29,317 bases of DNA from an uncultured Candidatus Saccharibacteria bacterium (GCA_948614045.1 CAPFSK010000009.1:1-29317); one strand, 5' to 3'; counted from the first letter of the stretch, positions 1 through 7,868 are shown. The notes: generated by a model from the sequence alone, not told the origin. Numbers and translations are program-made.

Positions 1-55
1 CCGCCGCCGCCGTTTCCGCCGCCGCCGTTTCCGCCGCCGCCGTTTCCGCCGCCGC
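1..55 (-). repeat. 15-bp tandem repeat encoding Gly4-Asn
   Basis: Three exact copies of ccgccgccgccgttt (1-15, 16-30, 31-45) and a partial fourth. On the minus strand each unit encodes Gly-Gly-Gly-Gly-Asn within the VirB6-like gene. The unit length is a multiple of three, so copy-number changes would keep the frame. Confidence 0.95.
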
Positions 56-3000
56 TATTATTATCGTAATTCGGGATGGTATTTCTAGCTTCCTGGATCC
101 AAGACATAGCTTTGCGTTGCAATTCTCGAGGATCTTTACCGGAGAAGACATCCACATCTGGGTTGAGACGTTCTTCAAATGGAACATCGCTTGCTGGGTC
201 AAGGTTGTCGAGGCTGAGCTGACCGAGAACATCGAGCATTTCGGCGAAGGCGTTGATACCGTCTGGTTTAGCGCCGTCCAAGGCACTTGGTGATGGAGTA
301 CGGTTAAGCGAGCCGTAGAGTTTCTTCGCAACTTCTGGAATCATCATATGCTTAATCCAGTTCTTCTTGTCTTCGAGGGTGATTCCAGGGTCGTTGCGGC
401 TAATTTTGCGCCATTTTAGGTGGCCCTGTTCATCGGTACTGAGACGAAGACCATTCAGTAGTTCCCCGTTTACATTGCGAGCGAGAAGCACATCGGCGTC
501 TGGGAAGTAGTCCTCAAAACGTTCACCTTCCGGAGCATCGCTGCGGAGACTATTGAGAATTTTGGTCCAGTTTTTGGTAATAACGGCATCATTGAGGATG
601 ATTTTACCGGTTTTGGCGGCTTTCCAGATACTGTCGAGACCGGCAATATTACGTTGTCCGACAGATGTGACGAAGCCGTTATCGAGTTGAGCAGTAAGCA
701 TGGCAGTGAATTCAGCAGCATGTTCGGCGTATTTACTTTCTTGGAGGGCGCCGGCAATTGTGCTGTGGTAGCGACGGAGTTTACCGGTTTTGTTGACGGT
801 ATTATTGACGATAGACCAGTCGATGTCAGGGTATTTGAGCTGGAGACGAGCGATTTCGCTGTCGGGGAGTTTGAGGCCAATTTCGGAAGCATAGCGACGG
901 TTAATTGGGTCGCCGATAGCGATATCCTTGCGCAACATTTCCTTCATGTAGCCAGCATCATCATCATAGACACGCTGGACGACATCGCCGTCATCGTCTT
1001 TGATATCCATGTATTTGACTTTCTTGTATTCGCTGCGAGCACTAGGGCTGAGGGCATCATATTGTGCCTTGGTAATTTCGGTGCCGTTTTTCTTGTGAAC
1101 ACCGATATATTGATTCCAGTCGCGGTGTTTGCTGGAGGTATCATTGCCGTCTTTATCGCGGTAACGATACTGAGAATCTTCGATTTGGTTGCCATTTTCG
1201 TCTTCCTCGAAACCGTCATCGTTGACACGGGCTTTGTCAAGAAGCATACCGCGGTAGGCGCCTTTGTTGACGCCGAATTTGGTCGTGACGATGCGGGCTT
1301 CAGCGCGGCGGCGTTCCTCGATTTCGGCACTACGTTTAATAACCTGGCCCATGATTGTAGTTTCGCCGGCGTGGCCGAGTTTACCTGTAGCTCCGCCAAT
1401 AAGCCGGTTAAACTCATAAGGATTACGGAACTGTTCTTTGGCGGCGCCGAGGTAGCGGCCGAGTAGGAAGCCTTGATCGCCTTGGGCGATATTTTCGGCG
1501 CGGAATTGTTGGGCCATGACATTGAGATAGGCTTCGCCGTGAGCAGCGCCAAGGGCTTTGGCGCGATCACCCTTGAAGATGTCGCCGTATTCACCGAGAG
1601 TATTGGTGAAGTTTTGCGCAGCAGCAGCGGTGATAGTGTTCTGGAGGCTAGCTTCCTTGGCGATATCAGTACTCTTGTTCGGACGGTCGCTCCAGGTGTC
1701 TTTGCCATTGGCGTCGAGACCCTTATTAGATGAGCGATACCGATAGGCACGTTCGAGATTACGACCAGCAACGGTGTTTTTGAGGTCTTCGATATCTAAC
1801 TCGCGACGCTGTTGACGGTAAGCGAGGTAATTTTGGAGGCGGGCGCCAGTTAAAACATGATTATTGCGGAGGTGTTGCCGGCGATTAAGTTCAGCTTGCG
1901 AAGCGCCATAGCGGCCGGCGGTGTCGCGGATAGGATTGGTGAGACGACCCAAGGCGTTGCTGACGCCACCGAGAACAGTGTTGGACATTTTTAGCAGGGA
2001 GACGGAGAGGAAGAGTGGCATGACTTGAACGGCAAAACCAAGGAGGACGAAGACAGGGTTGGCGTTTGCGGTAGAGATGATGGCCCAGCCGGCGAGCTTT
2101 GAGGCGCCATAGAGGAAGCTAAACATTGGGTAGAAGAAGAGCATTTGAGCAAGGATGGCTTTCCATTTTTGGAACCATTTTTCGGTATTTGGAAGGAGGT
2201 AGGCAACGAAAGCGAGCGGGGAGACCATGATAAGCACGAGGACGACACCTTGACGGAGGCCAATCGTGATAAGGCCGACGACAACAGATATAAGCGCGCC
2301 AAGTAGAACGATAACAAGCATCCAGAAGGCGGCACCAGGACCACCCATGGCTTCGACTGCGATAAATCCGACTCCGGCGCCACCAGCAAAGGCGCCAAAG
2401 AGCTGACCCCAAGAGAGGTCGCGGAAAGGATCTTCGGTAAGTTGAATATCGTTCTGGATGCCGGTGAAGAAGTCAACTAGGCTGGAACCAACGATATTGC
2501 TAATGTCGACGAGGACTGAGGCAATGAAAAAGCTGAGGTTGACCATGATGACTGCGACGATGATGCGCGGAAGAATACGTTTGATGCCGTAATTATTAAC
2601 ACCAAATCCGGTGATTTGGGAGTAGATAACAAGGAGAATAAAGATAACGAAGATAATATTGGTGATTTCACAGGCTTTTTGCCAGACTTTGTAGATAGCG
2701 GAATCATGGTCGGTCGAGATTGGTTGAATAACGAGGAGGTTGTTGATGAGACCGTATATACTATCAACGAGGCCGCTAGCGGCGTTGAGTAGGGGGCAGA
2801 GCATCCAGGAGACCGAACCGGCTTGACCTTGACAGACATTAGGATTTTCTTCTTCGTTATCGCCTTCATCGGTGTCTTCAGGCTGGTTTTGATCTTCGTT
2901 CTCATTCCCTCCTTCGTCACTAGGTCGGTCTTGCTGATCGCCAGAGTCATTATTATCATCAGGGTCAGCATAGGCAGGTTCTGTGAGTGGGCTGGAGGAA

Positions 3001-3083
3001 ACGTCGGGTAGGATGGCACTACCAAAAATGATGCTGAGCGACAGCATAATAATGGTCCCGATTTTCAACAAAAACTTTTTCAC
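1..3083 (-). CDS. VirB6/TrbL-like polytopic type IV secretion protein (3' end outside window)
   Basis: One uninterrupted frame of 1027 codons runs from a GTG start at 3083 off the left edge. The N-terminus has a signal-like segment (residues 1-39, cut perhaps after AYA), then a very acidic stretch rich in D, E, N and Q (40-82). About seven hydrophobic segments follow between residues 143 and 365, in the order expected of VirB6/TrbL inner-membrane channel proteins. The rest (about 380-1010) is a long hydrophilic, charged domain, presumably cytoplasmic, ending in Gly4-Asn repeats. The family assignment rests on topology and on the neighbouring VirB2-like pilins, not on a single motif. GTG is chosen because it directly precedes the KKFLLK signal peptide; there is no good Shine-Dalgarno. 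It is transcribed divergently from the pilin operon at 3364. Fairly sure of family class, less of exact subfamily. Confidence 0.75.
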   Translation of the reverse strand, partial: MKKFLLKIGTIIMLSLSIIFGSAILPDVSSSPLTEPAYADPDDNNDSGDQQDRPSDEGGNENEDQNQPEDTDEGDNEEENPNVCQGQAGSVSWMLCPLLNAASGLVDSIYGLINNLLVIQPISTDHDSAIYKVWQKACEITNIIFVIFILLVIYSQITGFGVNNYGIKRILPRIIVAVIMVNLSFFIASVLVDISNIVGSSLVDFFTGIQNDIQLTEDPFRDLSWGQLFGAFAGGAGVGFIAVEAMGGPGAAFWMLVIVLLGALISVVVGLITIGLRQGVVLVLIMVSPLAFVAYLLPNTEKWFQKWKAILAQMLFFYPMFSFLYGASKLAGWAIISTANANPVFVLLGFAVQVMPLFLSVSLLKMSNTVLGGVSNALGRLTNPIRDTAGRYGASQAELNRRQHLRNNHVLTGARLQNYLAYRQQRRELDIEDLKNTVAGRNLERAYRYRSSNKGLDANGKDTWSDRPNKSTDIAKEASLQNTITAAAAQNFTNTLGEYGDIFKGDRAKALGAAHGEAYLNVMAQQFRAENIAQGDQGFLLGRYLGAAKEQFRNPYEFNRLIGGATGKLGHAGETTIMGQVIKRSAEIEERRRAEARIVTTKFGVNKGAYRGMLLDKARVNDDGFEEDENGNQIEDSQYRYRDKDGNDTSSKHRDWNQYIGVHKKNGTEITKAQYDALSPSARSEYKKVKYMDIKDDDGDVVQRVYDDDAGYMKEMLRKDIAIGDPINRRYASEIGLKLPDSEIARLQLKYPDIDWSIVNNTVNKTGKLRRYHSTIAGALQESKYAEHAAEFTAMLTAQLDNGFVTSVGQRNIAGLDSIWKAAKTGKIILNDAVITKNWTKILNSLRSDAPEGERFEDYFPDADVLLARNVNGELLNGLRLSTDEQGHLKWRKISRNDPGITLEDKKNWIKHMMIPEVAKKLYGSLNRTPSPSALDGAKPDGINAFAEMLDVLGQLSLDNLDPASDVPFEERLNPDVDVFSGKDPRELQRKAMSWIQEARNTIPNYDNNSGGGNGGGGNGGGGNGGG

Positions 3084-3122
3084 TTTTCTGTTCCAATTAA
3101 GCCCACTACAGGGTATAACTTA

Positions 3123-3151
3123 ATTATAGCACACATAACCGTAATAGTCAA
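3123..3151 (-). promoter_or_regulatory. Sigma-70-type promoter for the VirB6-like gene
   Basis: On the minus strand TTGACT (3151-3146), a 17-nt spacer and a perfect TATAAT (3128-3123), about 40 nt upstream of the GTG at 3083. Confidence 0.8.
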
Positions 3152-3170
3152 TAGTAAATAACACAAATAT

Positions 3171-3341
3171 CTTAGTTTTTCAATGCTTACGTTTATCTTG
3201 TAATATCTACTAGGGTCTTTTCTTAGGACGGGGTGAGCCGGGCTCATCTAAAGAATCGCCCTTGGCTCAGCCCTAAAAGGGTTAGTCCTTCGAAAAGGCT
3301 CTAGTAGATATACAAGATGACGATAAAATGCAAAAACTAAG
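3171..3341. repeat. Long imperfect inverted repeat between divergent T4SS genes
   Basis: The outer arms are CTTAGTTTTT (3171-3180) and AAAAACTAAG (3332-3341). Pairing continues inward through ATCTTGTA, ATCTACTAG and CTTTTC against matching right-arm blocks, with a central stem-loop around 3230-3290 that contains TGAGCC/GGCTCA. It could be a bidirectional RNA hairpin, a MITE-like element or a cruciform. No coding frame is convincing here. Confidence 0.7.
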
Positions 3342-3348
3342 GTTTTTA

Positions 3349-3357
3349 TGATAAGAT
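3349..3357 (+). promoter_or_regulatory. Possible extended -10 (leaderless) for the pilin operon
   Basis: TGA-TAAGAT ends 6 nt before the ATG at 3364, and no Shine-Dalgarno is present. It matches the leaderless layout seen at several other genes in the window, but the -10 is only a 4/6 match. Confidence 0.35.
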
Positions 3358-3363
3358 GTAAGT

Positions 3364-4086
3364 ATGAAGCAGAAGATTTTGGGATTTTTGGCGGCAGTAG
3401 TGGTCGCGAGTGTGAGTTTGACGGTAGTGGCGCCAGCGCCGGCAGAGGCAGCGTTGGGAGGTGGTAATTGCGGCATGAAGGGGTTTTTAGGGCTAAGACC
3501 ATGGTATTATGGGCTGTGTACTGGAAATAGTGAGAACGATACGATTAAGGAGCCGCAAGGTGATACGGCGACTGAAGATATGAAAGCATTTGTCTGGACG
3601 ATTATTTTGAACATCTTGGTGGATTTACTGGTGATCGTGGGGTATGCGTCGATGATATTCATTATCTATGGTGGATATCAGTTTATAATGTCGCAAGGTG
3701 ATCCGGGGAAGACGGCGGCAGGCAAGAAGACATTAACTTCGGCGATTGTGGGGATGGTGATATCGCTCAGTGCGTCGGTCTTAGTTAATACGGCGATGGT
3801 GATTTTGAATATTAATAGTACAGCGGGGAGTGCAGATAGCTTGCCGGGGCAGAATTTCACTAAGGTTCAGGTGCAAAATGCGTTTAATTGGGCGTATACG
3901 GTGGCTGGCTTGGTGGCGGTGGCATTTATTATTTATGGCGGGATTAAGTATGTGATTTCGCAAGGTGATCCGGGGAAGACGCGGTCGGCGACGCAGACGA
4001 TTATCTATGCGGTGGTGGGGTTAATAGTAGTGTTAATGGCGGCAGCGATCACATCGTTGGTAACAGGGTCAGTAAGCGGAGCTTAA
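3364..4086 (+). CDS. Duplicated VirB2-like T4SS pilin protein (240 aa)
   Basis: A signal peptide (about 1-29, ending in PAEAA) is followed by two tandem copies of the same membrane module. Each copy is a hydrophobic helix ending in IIYGG, a short loop with the signature SQGDPGKT (near residues 114-121 and 201-208), and a second hydrophobic helix. This is the organisation of the small 'T4SS pilin' family of CPR bacteria, here doubled into one polypeptide. Such proteins are thought to be VirB2-like pilus or secretion-channel subunits; that role is inferred from family knowledge. It is first in a two-gene operon with 4097-4504, 10 nt downstream. Family assignment is strong; function in this organism is unknown. 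Confidence 0.85.
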   Translation: MKQKILGFLAAVVVASVSLTVVAPAPAEAALGGGNCGMKGFLGLRPWYYGLCTGNSENDTIKEPQGDTATEDMKAFVWTIILNILVDLLVIVGYASMIFIIYGGYQFIMSQGDPGKTAAGKKTLTSAIVGMVISLSASVLVNTAMVILNINSTAGSADSLPGQNFTKVQVQNAFNWAYTVAGLVAVAFIIYGGIKYVISQGDPGKTRSATQTIIYAVVGLIVVLMAAAITSLVTGSVSGA

Positions 4087-4096
4087 GGAGGAAAAA

Positions 4097-4504
4097 ATGA
4101 AGAAGATTTTAGTGAGTTTGGGGTTGGCAGTGATGATATTGGCGGGGGCGGTGTTGCCGGGGTTTTCTGGGGGTGAGGTGTATGCGACGGATGATATTTG
4201 TAACGATAGCGCGATAGCTGCGGATTTGAAAAAGGCAGCGGGGTGTAGTGACTTTGGCACAGGTAAGCCGACGGCGGTGCCGATTGCGTTAAATATAATT
4301 AATGTAGTGTTGTCGTTTGTAGGTTTGATTGCAGTAGGGGTAATTATTTACGGTGGGATCTTGTATGTTACGAGTACAGGAGATTCGGCGAAGATTCATA
4401 AGGCGAAGAACTGTATTTTGTATGGAGTAGTGGGGCTAGTGGTGGCGATTATGGCGTTTGCGATAGTGGCGTTTATTAATACGAGTGTGTTGAAGAAGAG
4501 CTAG
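4097..4504 (+). CDS. VirB2-like T4SS pilin protein (135 aa)
   Basis: A signal peptide (residues 1-31, ending VYA) is followed by a short exported segment with a likely Cys pair (CNDS...GCSD), then two membrane helices around 60-88 and 105-128. The connecting loop reads YVTSTGDSAKIHKAKN, the family signature (GG..Y..S.GD..K..KA.N). A clear GGAGG lies 7 nt before the ATG. It follows the duplicated pilin at 3364-4086 by 10 nt and is surely co-transcribed. The length and layout match the single-module pilins at 5339 and 5789. Probably a pilus or channel subunit of the T4SS-like machine. Confidence 0.85.
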   Translation: MKKILVSLGLAVMILAGAVLPGFSGGEVYATDDICNDSAIAADLKKAAGCSDFGTGKPTAVPIALNIINVVLSFVGLIAVGVIIYGGILYVTSTGDSAKIHKAKNCILYGVVGLVVAIMAFAIVAFINTSVLKKS

Positions 4505-4537
4505 GCTTCGTGTTTTGTAATCTTCTAGTTAACCCAG

Positions 4538-4719
4538 CTATATTACTCTAGCTATACTTTCTGGAATGGGACGTTTCACGTCTGATTTTAGGCTTCAGTT
4601 TTCCTACGGATTGCAAAAAGTTCCGCAGAACAAGTTTGCGCTGACTTTTTGCTAAAACTGAAGCCTAAAATCCGGTTCAATGCCTTTATATTCCAGAAAG
4701 TATAGCTAGACTAATATAG
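4538..4719. repeat. Long hairpin element, copy 1
   Basis: The outer arms, starting CTATATTAC and ending TAATATAG, form a near-perfect stem of about 30 bp through TAGCTATACTTTCTGGAAT and its complement. Inside is a second perfect stem (GATTTTAGGCTTCAGTTTT against AAAACTGAAGCCTAAAATC), then a conserved 5' bulge CCTACGG, an A/T stem, a loop with AGTTC opposite CTGACTT, and a terminal CGCA/TGCG hairpin. Copies 2 (22599) and 3 (29044) have the same architecture with different stem sequences. It starts 34 nt after the stop of the pilin gene at 4097-4504. Confidence 0.85.
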
Positions 4720-4800
4720 TCTATTTAATTAAGGATTATAAAACATCAAGCCTATCTCTATTAGAATGAAGTTGAACTTGTAACACGGGAATAAGTTCAA
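4720..4800. repeat. Conserved tail of hairpin element, copy 1
   Basis: It carries AAGGATTATAAAACA and a CTATCTC block, then a small hairpin TTGAACTT (4772-4779)/AAGTTCAA (4793-4800). The same blocks follow hairpin copies 2 and 3. On the minus strand the block reads TATAATCCTT and could be a -10 box firing into the long hairpin. Confidence 0.7.
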
Positions 4801-4852
4801 CTGGCTTTTGTCCGTAGCGGGAGAAGTTCGTCCCTCGGTTTCTATTAAGCAT
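4799..4852 (+). pseudogene. Truncated FVRSG cassette (plus orientation)
   Basis: Directly after the tail hairpin the plus strand reads CTGGCTTTTGTCCGTAGCGG, encoding LAFVRSG, the conserved start of the cassettes at 5004 and elsewhere. The frame then gives RSSSLGFY and stops. Only the anchor and a few codons remain, so this is a fragment. Confidence 0.6.
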
Positions 4853-4889
4853 AAGAAAACAAGATAATGAATTATCTTGTTTTCTTATG
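4850..4889 (-). terminator. Perfect 19-bp inverted repeat after tRNA-Thr
   Basis: CATAAGAAAACAAGATAAT (4850-4868) and its exact complement (4871-4889) are separated by two bases, directly after the encoded CCA of tRNA-Thr. It probably terminates or processes the tRNA transcript. Confidence 0.75.
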
Positions 4890-4963
4890 GAGCCGTTGAC
4901 TGGGGTCGAACCAGCGACCTGCTCGTTACGAATGAGCTGCTCTGCCAACTGAGCTACAACGGC
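4888..4963 (-). tRNA. tRNA-Thr (anticodon CGT), CCA encoded
   Basis: The acceptor GCCGTTG pairs with CAACGGC. The D arm has GCTC/GAGC, the anticodon loop TTCGTAA gives CGT, and the T arm contains GGTTCGA. A genomic TCCA follows the acceptor stem. An extended -10 (TGC-TACAAT, 4980-4972) lies just upstream. Confidence 0.95.
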
Positions 4964-4971
4964 ATATAATT

Positions 4972-4980
4972 ATTGTAGCA
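4972..4980 (-). promoter_or_regulatory. Extended -10 promoter of tRNA-Thr
   Basis: The minus strand reads TGC-TACAAT, ending 8 nt before the tRNA 5' end. The -35 is weak. Confidence 0.6.
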
Positions 4981-5003
4981 TAAATTGCTGATTATGAGTA
5001 GAG

Positions 5004-5216
5004 TCAGCAAAGGGGGCGACCGTTATATAATACACCAGTGTTGGACGGATAGACTATACTGCTGGTGAAGTAGAAGTTACGGCTAGTATTGCCGGAAACA
5101 GTGGTACGTGCCCACCAGGTACCAAGATAGCCTGGGTTTGAGACTTGTTCATCAGTTGGGTTTACATACCCACTACGGACAAAAGCCAATGGTAACTGTA
5201 CTATGGTGGTGGCGCC
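5004..5216 (-). pseudogene. Silent C-terminal cassette A (FVRSG...WW.RT...RPLC)
   Basis: An open frame without its own start codon at the conserved leader. It begins at GCGCCACCACC (5215 downward), reads ATTIVQLPLAFVRSGYV, and ends NGRPLC-stop (TGA at 5006-5004). The body carries WWARTTVSGNT and IVYPSN, positions also kept in cassettes B, D and E. It resembles the C-terminal end of exported FISUMP-like (C-type-lectin/FGE-like) surface proteins known from Saccharibacteria, but signal peptide and N-terminal part are missing. The 46-bp leader 5170-5215 is identical in cassettes C and D. An internal ATG at 5189 could start a 61-aa peptide, but nothing upstream of it looks like an initiation site. 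I infer a silent or relic donor copy. Confidence 0.75.
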
Positions 5217-5338
5217 GGAGGAGGCTAATTTTCTGATTTAAGGCTTACTGTTTATAAGGGTTTTGGCGGTTTTAAATTGTCATTATTGATATGGACATTT
5301 TTAGTATAATGAGTTATGATAGTGTCAGTAGTTAGTAA

Positions 5339-5767
5339 TTGAAAGGGAAAACAATGAAAAAAGTAGTACTAAACGTGATTGCTGCGGTGCTGATGACTGT
5401 TGGGCTTGGCGGTGTAGCGATGATTTCGCCGGCATATGCTAAGGTGATGTGTTCAAATGGTGAGTGGCAGGATGAGATGAAGAGTTGTCCCGAATGGGAG
5501 AACGATCAGGGTATTTCGAGCAATGATAACCTGATGGGTACGCTGACTACGATTATTAATGTTGTAATTGGTGTGGTTGGCTTTATTGCAGTGGCGATGA
5601 TTGTCATGGGTGGTATTAGTTATGCAACGTCTCAGGGTGATGCTGCGAAGACAAAGAAGGCTATGAATACAATCCTTTACGGTGTGGTTGGTCTCGTTGT
5701 GGCGTTGCTAGCGTTTGCGATTGTGAACTTCGTGCTTTCGAATGTATTTGGTGGCACGACGGCTTAA
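5339..5767 (+). CDS. VirB2-like T4SS pilin protein (142 aa)
   Basis: A signal peptide (1-34; the alternative start at the second Met gives MKKVVLN) is followed by an exported segment with CSNGEWQDEMKSCPEW, likely a disulfide pair. Two hydrophobic helices follow, joined by YATSQGDAAKTKKAMN, the family loop. The second helix reads YGVVGLVVALLAFAIVNFVL, almost the same as in the proteins at 5789 and 9316. A GAAAGGG box precedes the inner ATG at 5354, so the true start may be there rather than at 5339. First gene of a pair; the second begins 21 nt downstream. Confidence 0.85.
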   Translation: MKGKTMKKVVLNVIAAVLMTVGLGGVAMISPAYAKVMCSNGEWQDEMKSCPEWENDQGISSNDNLMGTLTTIINVVIGVVGFIAVAMIVMGGISYATSQGDAAKTKKAMNTILYGVVGLVVALLAFAIVNFVLSNVFGGTTA

Positions 5768-5788
5768 TGATTTAAGGGGTACAGTAGA

Positions 5789-6205
5789 ATGAAGTTGAAA
5801 GCTTTAATGCTAGCGGCAGGCGTGGCGCTGAGTGGGGTGGCGGGTACATTGATGCCAGTGGTAGTGTATGCAGAAGGCGGTGATGAGATTGCGGCGAATG
5901 TAACTTGTCCGGATGGTAGCCAGAGAGATACTGCGCCGACGTATGCGGATTGTAATTTGCCTAAAGATTTACCTACAGATGATGTGCCGACGGTGGCGCA
6001 AACCATAATTAATGTATTGGTGAGCGCAGTTGGTATTATCGCGGTGGCGGTGATTGTGATTGGCGGTATCTTGTATGTTACGAGTACTGGGGATGCGTCA
6101 AAAGCGAAACGGGCGCAGAATACAATCCTCTACGGTGTTGTTGGCCTCGTTGTAGCGGTGCTGGCATATGCAATTGTTAACTTCGTATTGAAGAGTGTGT
6201 TCTAA
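5789..6205 (+). CDS. VirB2-like T4SS pilin protein (138 aa)
   Basis: A signal peptide (1-28, ending VYA) and an exported segment with a likely Cys pair (TCPDGS...ADCN) precede two membrane helices. The linking loop YVTSTGDASKAKRAQN is nearly the same as in the protein at 4097, and the second helix is almost identical to that of the gene at 5339. AAGGGG lies upstream of the ATG. It is the second gene of the pair with 5339-5767 and is followed directly by a strong intrinsic terminator, so the operon ends here. The fourth pilin gene of the cluster; likely a subunit variant of the same apparatus. Confidence 0.85.
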   Translation: MKLKALMLAAGVALSGVAGTLMPVVVYAEGGDEIAANVTCPDGSQRDTAPTYADCNLPKDLPTDDVPTVAQTIINVLVSAVGIIAVAVIVIGGILYVTSTGDASKAKRAQNTILYGVVGLVVAVLAYAIVNFVLKSVF

Positions 6206-6220
6206 ATAAGAATACCTTCT

Positions 6221-6257
6221 TAAAACTACCCTCAGGTTATACCTGAGGGTAGTTTTT
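6221..6257 (+). terminator. Intrinsic terminator after the pilin pair
   Basis: AAACTACCCTCAGG and CCTGAGGGTAGTTT form a perfect 14-bp stem with a 5-nt loop, followed by a T run. Confidence 0.9.
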
Positions 6258-6298
6258 GCATTGTTGGGTTGGTCAAAGATCGGCACCGAACCGTTAAT

Positions 6299-6496
6299 CT
6301 AGAGGCAGCGGAGGGGGAAAGCGGCCCAACGATTGGTGCTGTTTGACGGATTGACGTTTGTAGGGTTCATGTTTAGATGATAGGCGTTGGTAGATGAGCT
6401 AGCTGTACGCGACCAGTCGTAGCCGTTGTTACCGACGTATCGCATAGCGCCCTCATAGTCAGTACTAACATTAACCCATCCGCTACGGACAAAAGT
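6299..6496 (-). pseudogene. Silent C-terminal cassette B (FVRSG...YDWSRT...FPLRCL)
   Basis: Without any ATG, the minus frame reads LTFVRSGWVNV, then NGYDWSRTASSSTNAY, VNPSN and FPLRCL-stop (TAG at 6301-6299). It is the copy closest to the usual family consensus. It keeps ACTTTTGTCCGTAGCGG at the anchor but not the 46-bp leader found in A, C and D. The frame stays open upstream for about 40 more codons to a TAG near 6623 and includes YPYRTSLTF, which looks like native family sequence, so this copy extends further than the others. No signal peptide or start is visible. Interpreted as a silent or relic copy. Confidence 0.7.
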
Positions 6497-6705
6497 AAGC
6501 GAAGTGCGGTATGGGTAAAGAAGCCACTTTTTATCATGAAAACCTTGGTTTTGATGAGTTTTTGAGCCTCTCGGTTCCCTTCCTGATATCTTTACGGTGG
6601 AGAGGGTGGCTTCACGATCTTTAGACTAGAGAGCAAGGGGCGGCTGGAGCTTGACCTCAAGAGCCACTATTTGATCCCATGGATATTGGAATCCACGTTT
6701 CTATT

Positions 6706-7755
6706 TTAGCATTGTTTGGAGTGTTTTTGACGTAGGGTCAAGATAATGCCGGCTAAGCTAGTAATGAGAATAAATGTAGAGACGCCGGTGCTAATGGCAT
6801 TTGTAACTTCGACGCCGCCGTTAGGCGCAGTTGGAGCGGATTTCTTGGGGGTCGTAGTTTCGATGGTTTCGCTCGGGGTAAGGACTTCAGTATCGGAACC
6901 GTAGACGGCATACTTGGAGAGATGGGATGTATTGAAGGTAATGGAACCGTTTTGATAGCTGGCGTCAATTGTTTCGGAAATTTGATCGTTCTCAATATAG
7001 GCGACTTTGTATTTTTTGTAGGTTTTTGTGACTGGGATAGTGATAGTGAGGCTGGTGTTGGAGAGTGGGACGGTAACTGCGTTGTTCATGAGGCTGATGT
7101 CGTGGGCGGAGATATATTCATAATTGGTCAAGGTGAGGCCGCTGGCGTCGGTTGGAAGAACGCTAAGGGTGTGATTTGGGTAGTATTTGTCGCTAGTGGT
7201 GAGAGTTATGCCGCTGTCGGTGAAGATGTTTTTCATGTTGTTTTTGATATCTGAAGAGTCGGTGACATCGTCTGTGGTTCCAGCGGTGATGAGGCTGGTG
7301 ATTTCCTGTTGACGAGTAGAATCAACGACGCCGGTAGACATAGTGTCACCAATAACGACGACAGGAGTGGCGTAGGAGCCGTTAGCTGACTTTTGGCCGT
7401 AGGCGTCGGCAATTTGTTCTAAGAGAGAAAAATTTCGGTTGTTTTGAGATAGCTCATAGCTGACGACGCGAAATTTGTCACCGTGGGTTGGTAATAGATT
7501 ATTTTTGATGAAGTTATAGAAGTTTTCGCAGTTTTTGCAGCCGTTTTTGCGGAAGACGTAAATTGTAGTGACGTCGTTGGTGTCGCGGTAGTTGCTATTA
7601 GCGAAATCGTAACTGATATTTTCGGCGGCGAAAGTTTCGGATAGAGTTTCACTGGCATATTTAGATAAGTCAACTGTGACCGATGCGGCAGCGACGTTGG
7701 ACGACAGGATGAAGGTGCTGATGATGGCGGCGAATGCCAGAATGAGTTTTTTCAT
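6706..7755 (-). CDS. Exported, C-terminally anchored thioredoxin-like protein
   Basis: A signal peptide (1-24, ending AAA) is followed by a thioredoxin/glutaredoxin-like segment, TTIYVFRKNGCKNCENFYNF, with a CxxC active site (C73, C76), and a possible cis-Pro strand (YATPVVVIG). A beta-rich region with SKYAVYG follows around residue 280, then a Pro/Thr-rich linker with PNGG, a hydrophobic anchor (about 322-341) and a basic tail. It probably faces outward and acts in disulfide exchange or cysteine-based sensing; the substrate is unknown. It could support the disulfides suggested by paired cysteines in the neighbouring pilins (inference). AAGGGAG precedes the ATG, and a promoter lies at 7778-7805. 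Confidence 0.75.
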   Translation of the reverse strand: MKKLILAFAAIISTFILSSNVAAASVTVDLSKYASETLSETFAAENISYDFANSNYRDTNDVTTIYVFRKNGCKNCENFYNFIKNNLLPTHGDKFRVVSYELSQNNRNFSLLEQIADAYGQKSANGSYATPVVVIGDTMSTGVVDSTRQQEITSLITAGTTDDVTDSSDIKNNMKNIFTDSGITLTTSDKYYPNHTLSVLPTDASGLTLTNYEYISAHDISLMNNAVTVPLSNTSLTITIPVTKTYKKYKVAYIENDQISETIDASYQNGSITFNTSHLSKYAVYGSDTEVLTPSETIETTTPKKSAPTAPNGGVEVTNAISTGVSTFILITSLAGIILTLRQKHSKQC

Positions 7756-7777
7756 AAATTCTCCCTTAGTTTAGACT

Positions 7778-7805
7778 ATTGTAACGTATTTTGGATAAAA
7801 GTCGA
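7778..7805 (-). promoter_or_regulatory. Promoter of the thioredoxin-like gene
   Basis: On the minus strand TCGACT, a 16-nt spacer and TACAAT (7783-7778). The inverted repeat at 7804-7819 overlaps the -35 edge. Confidence 0.6.
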
Positions 7806-7819
7806 TAGTTAATACTATC
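7804..7819. promoter_or_regulatory. Possible operator: GATAGT-TAAT-ACTATC
   Basis: A perfect 6-bp dyad with a 4-nt spacer, touching the -35 of the thioredoxin-like gene and just downstream of the hsp20 terminator. It could be an operator or part of the terminator region. Confidence 0.35.
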
Positions 7820-7842
7820 AAAAATCGCCCTTGGGGGGCGAC
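7820..7842 (-). terminator. Intrinsic terminator of the hsp20-like gene
   Basis: The minus strand reads TCGCCC...GGGCGA followed by TTTTTGA, 27 nt after the stop of the Hsp20 gene. Confidence 0.75.
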
Positions 7843-7868
7843 TCTTGATGTGTGAGTGACTAAGCCTA

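Noticed and set aside
470..3025. Several minus- and plus-strand open frames of 60-275 codons in the left 3 kb
   Set aside because: They overlap the single 1027-codon VirB6-like frame in other phases and have low-complexity Ser/Pro/Leu composition typical of shadow frames.
4538..4719. Classical integron attC site
   Set aside because: Size is at the upper limit, and the GTTRRRY/RYYYAAC core sites and bulged bases are not found in the right places; no integrase of that type is nearby.
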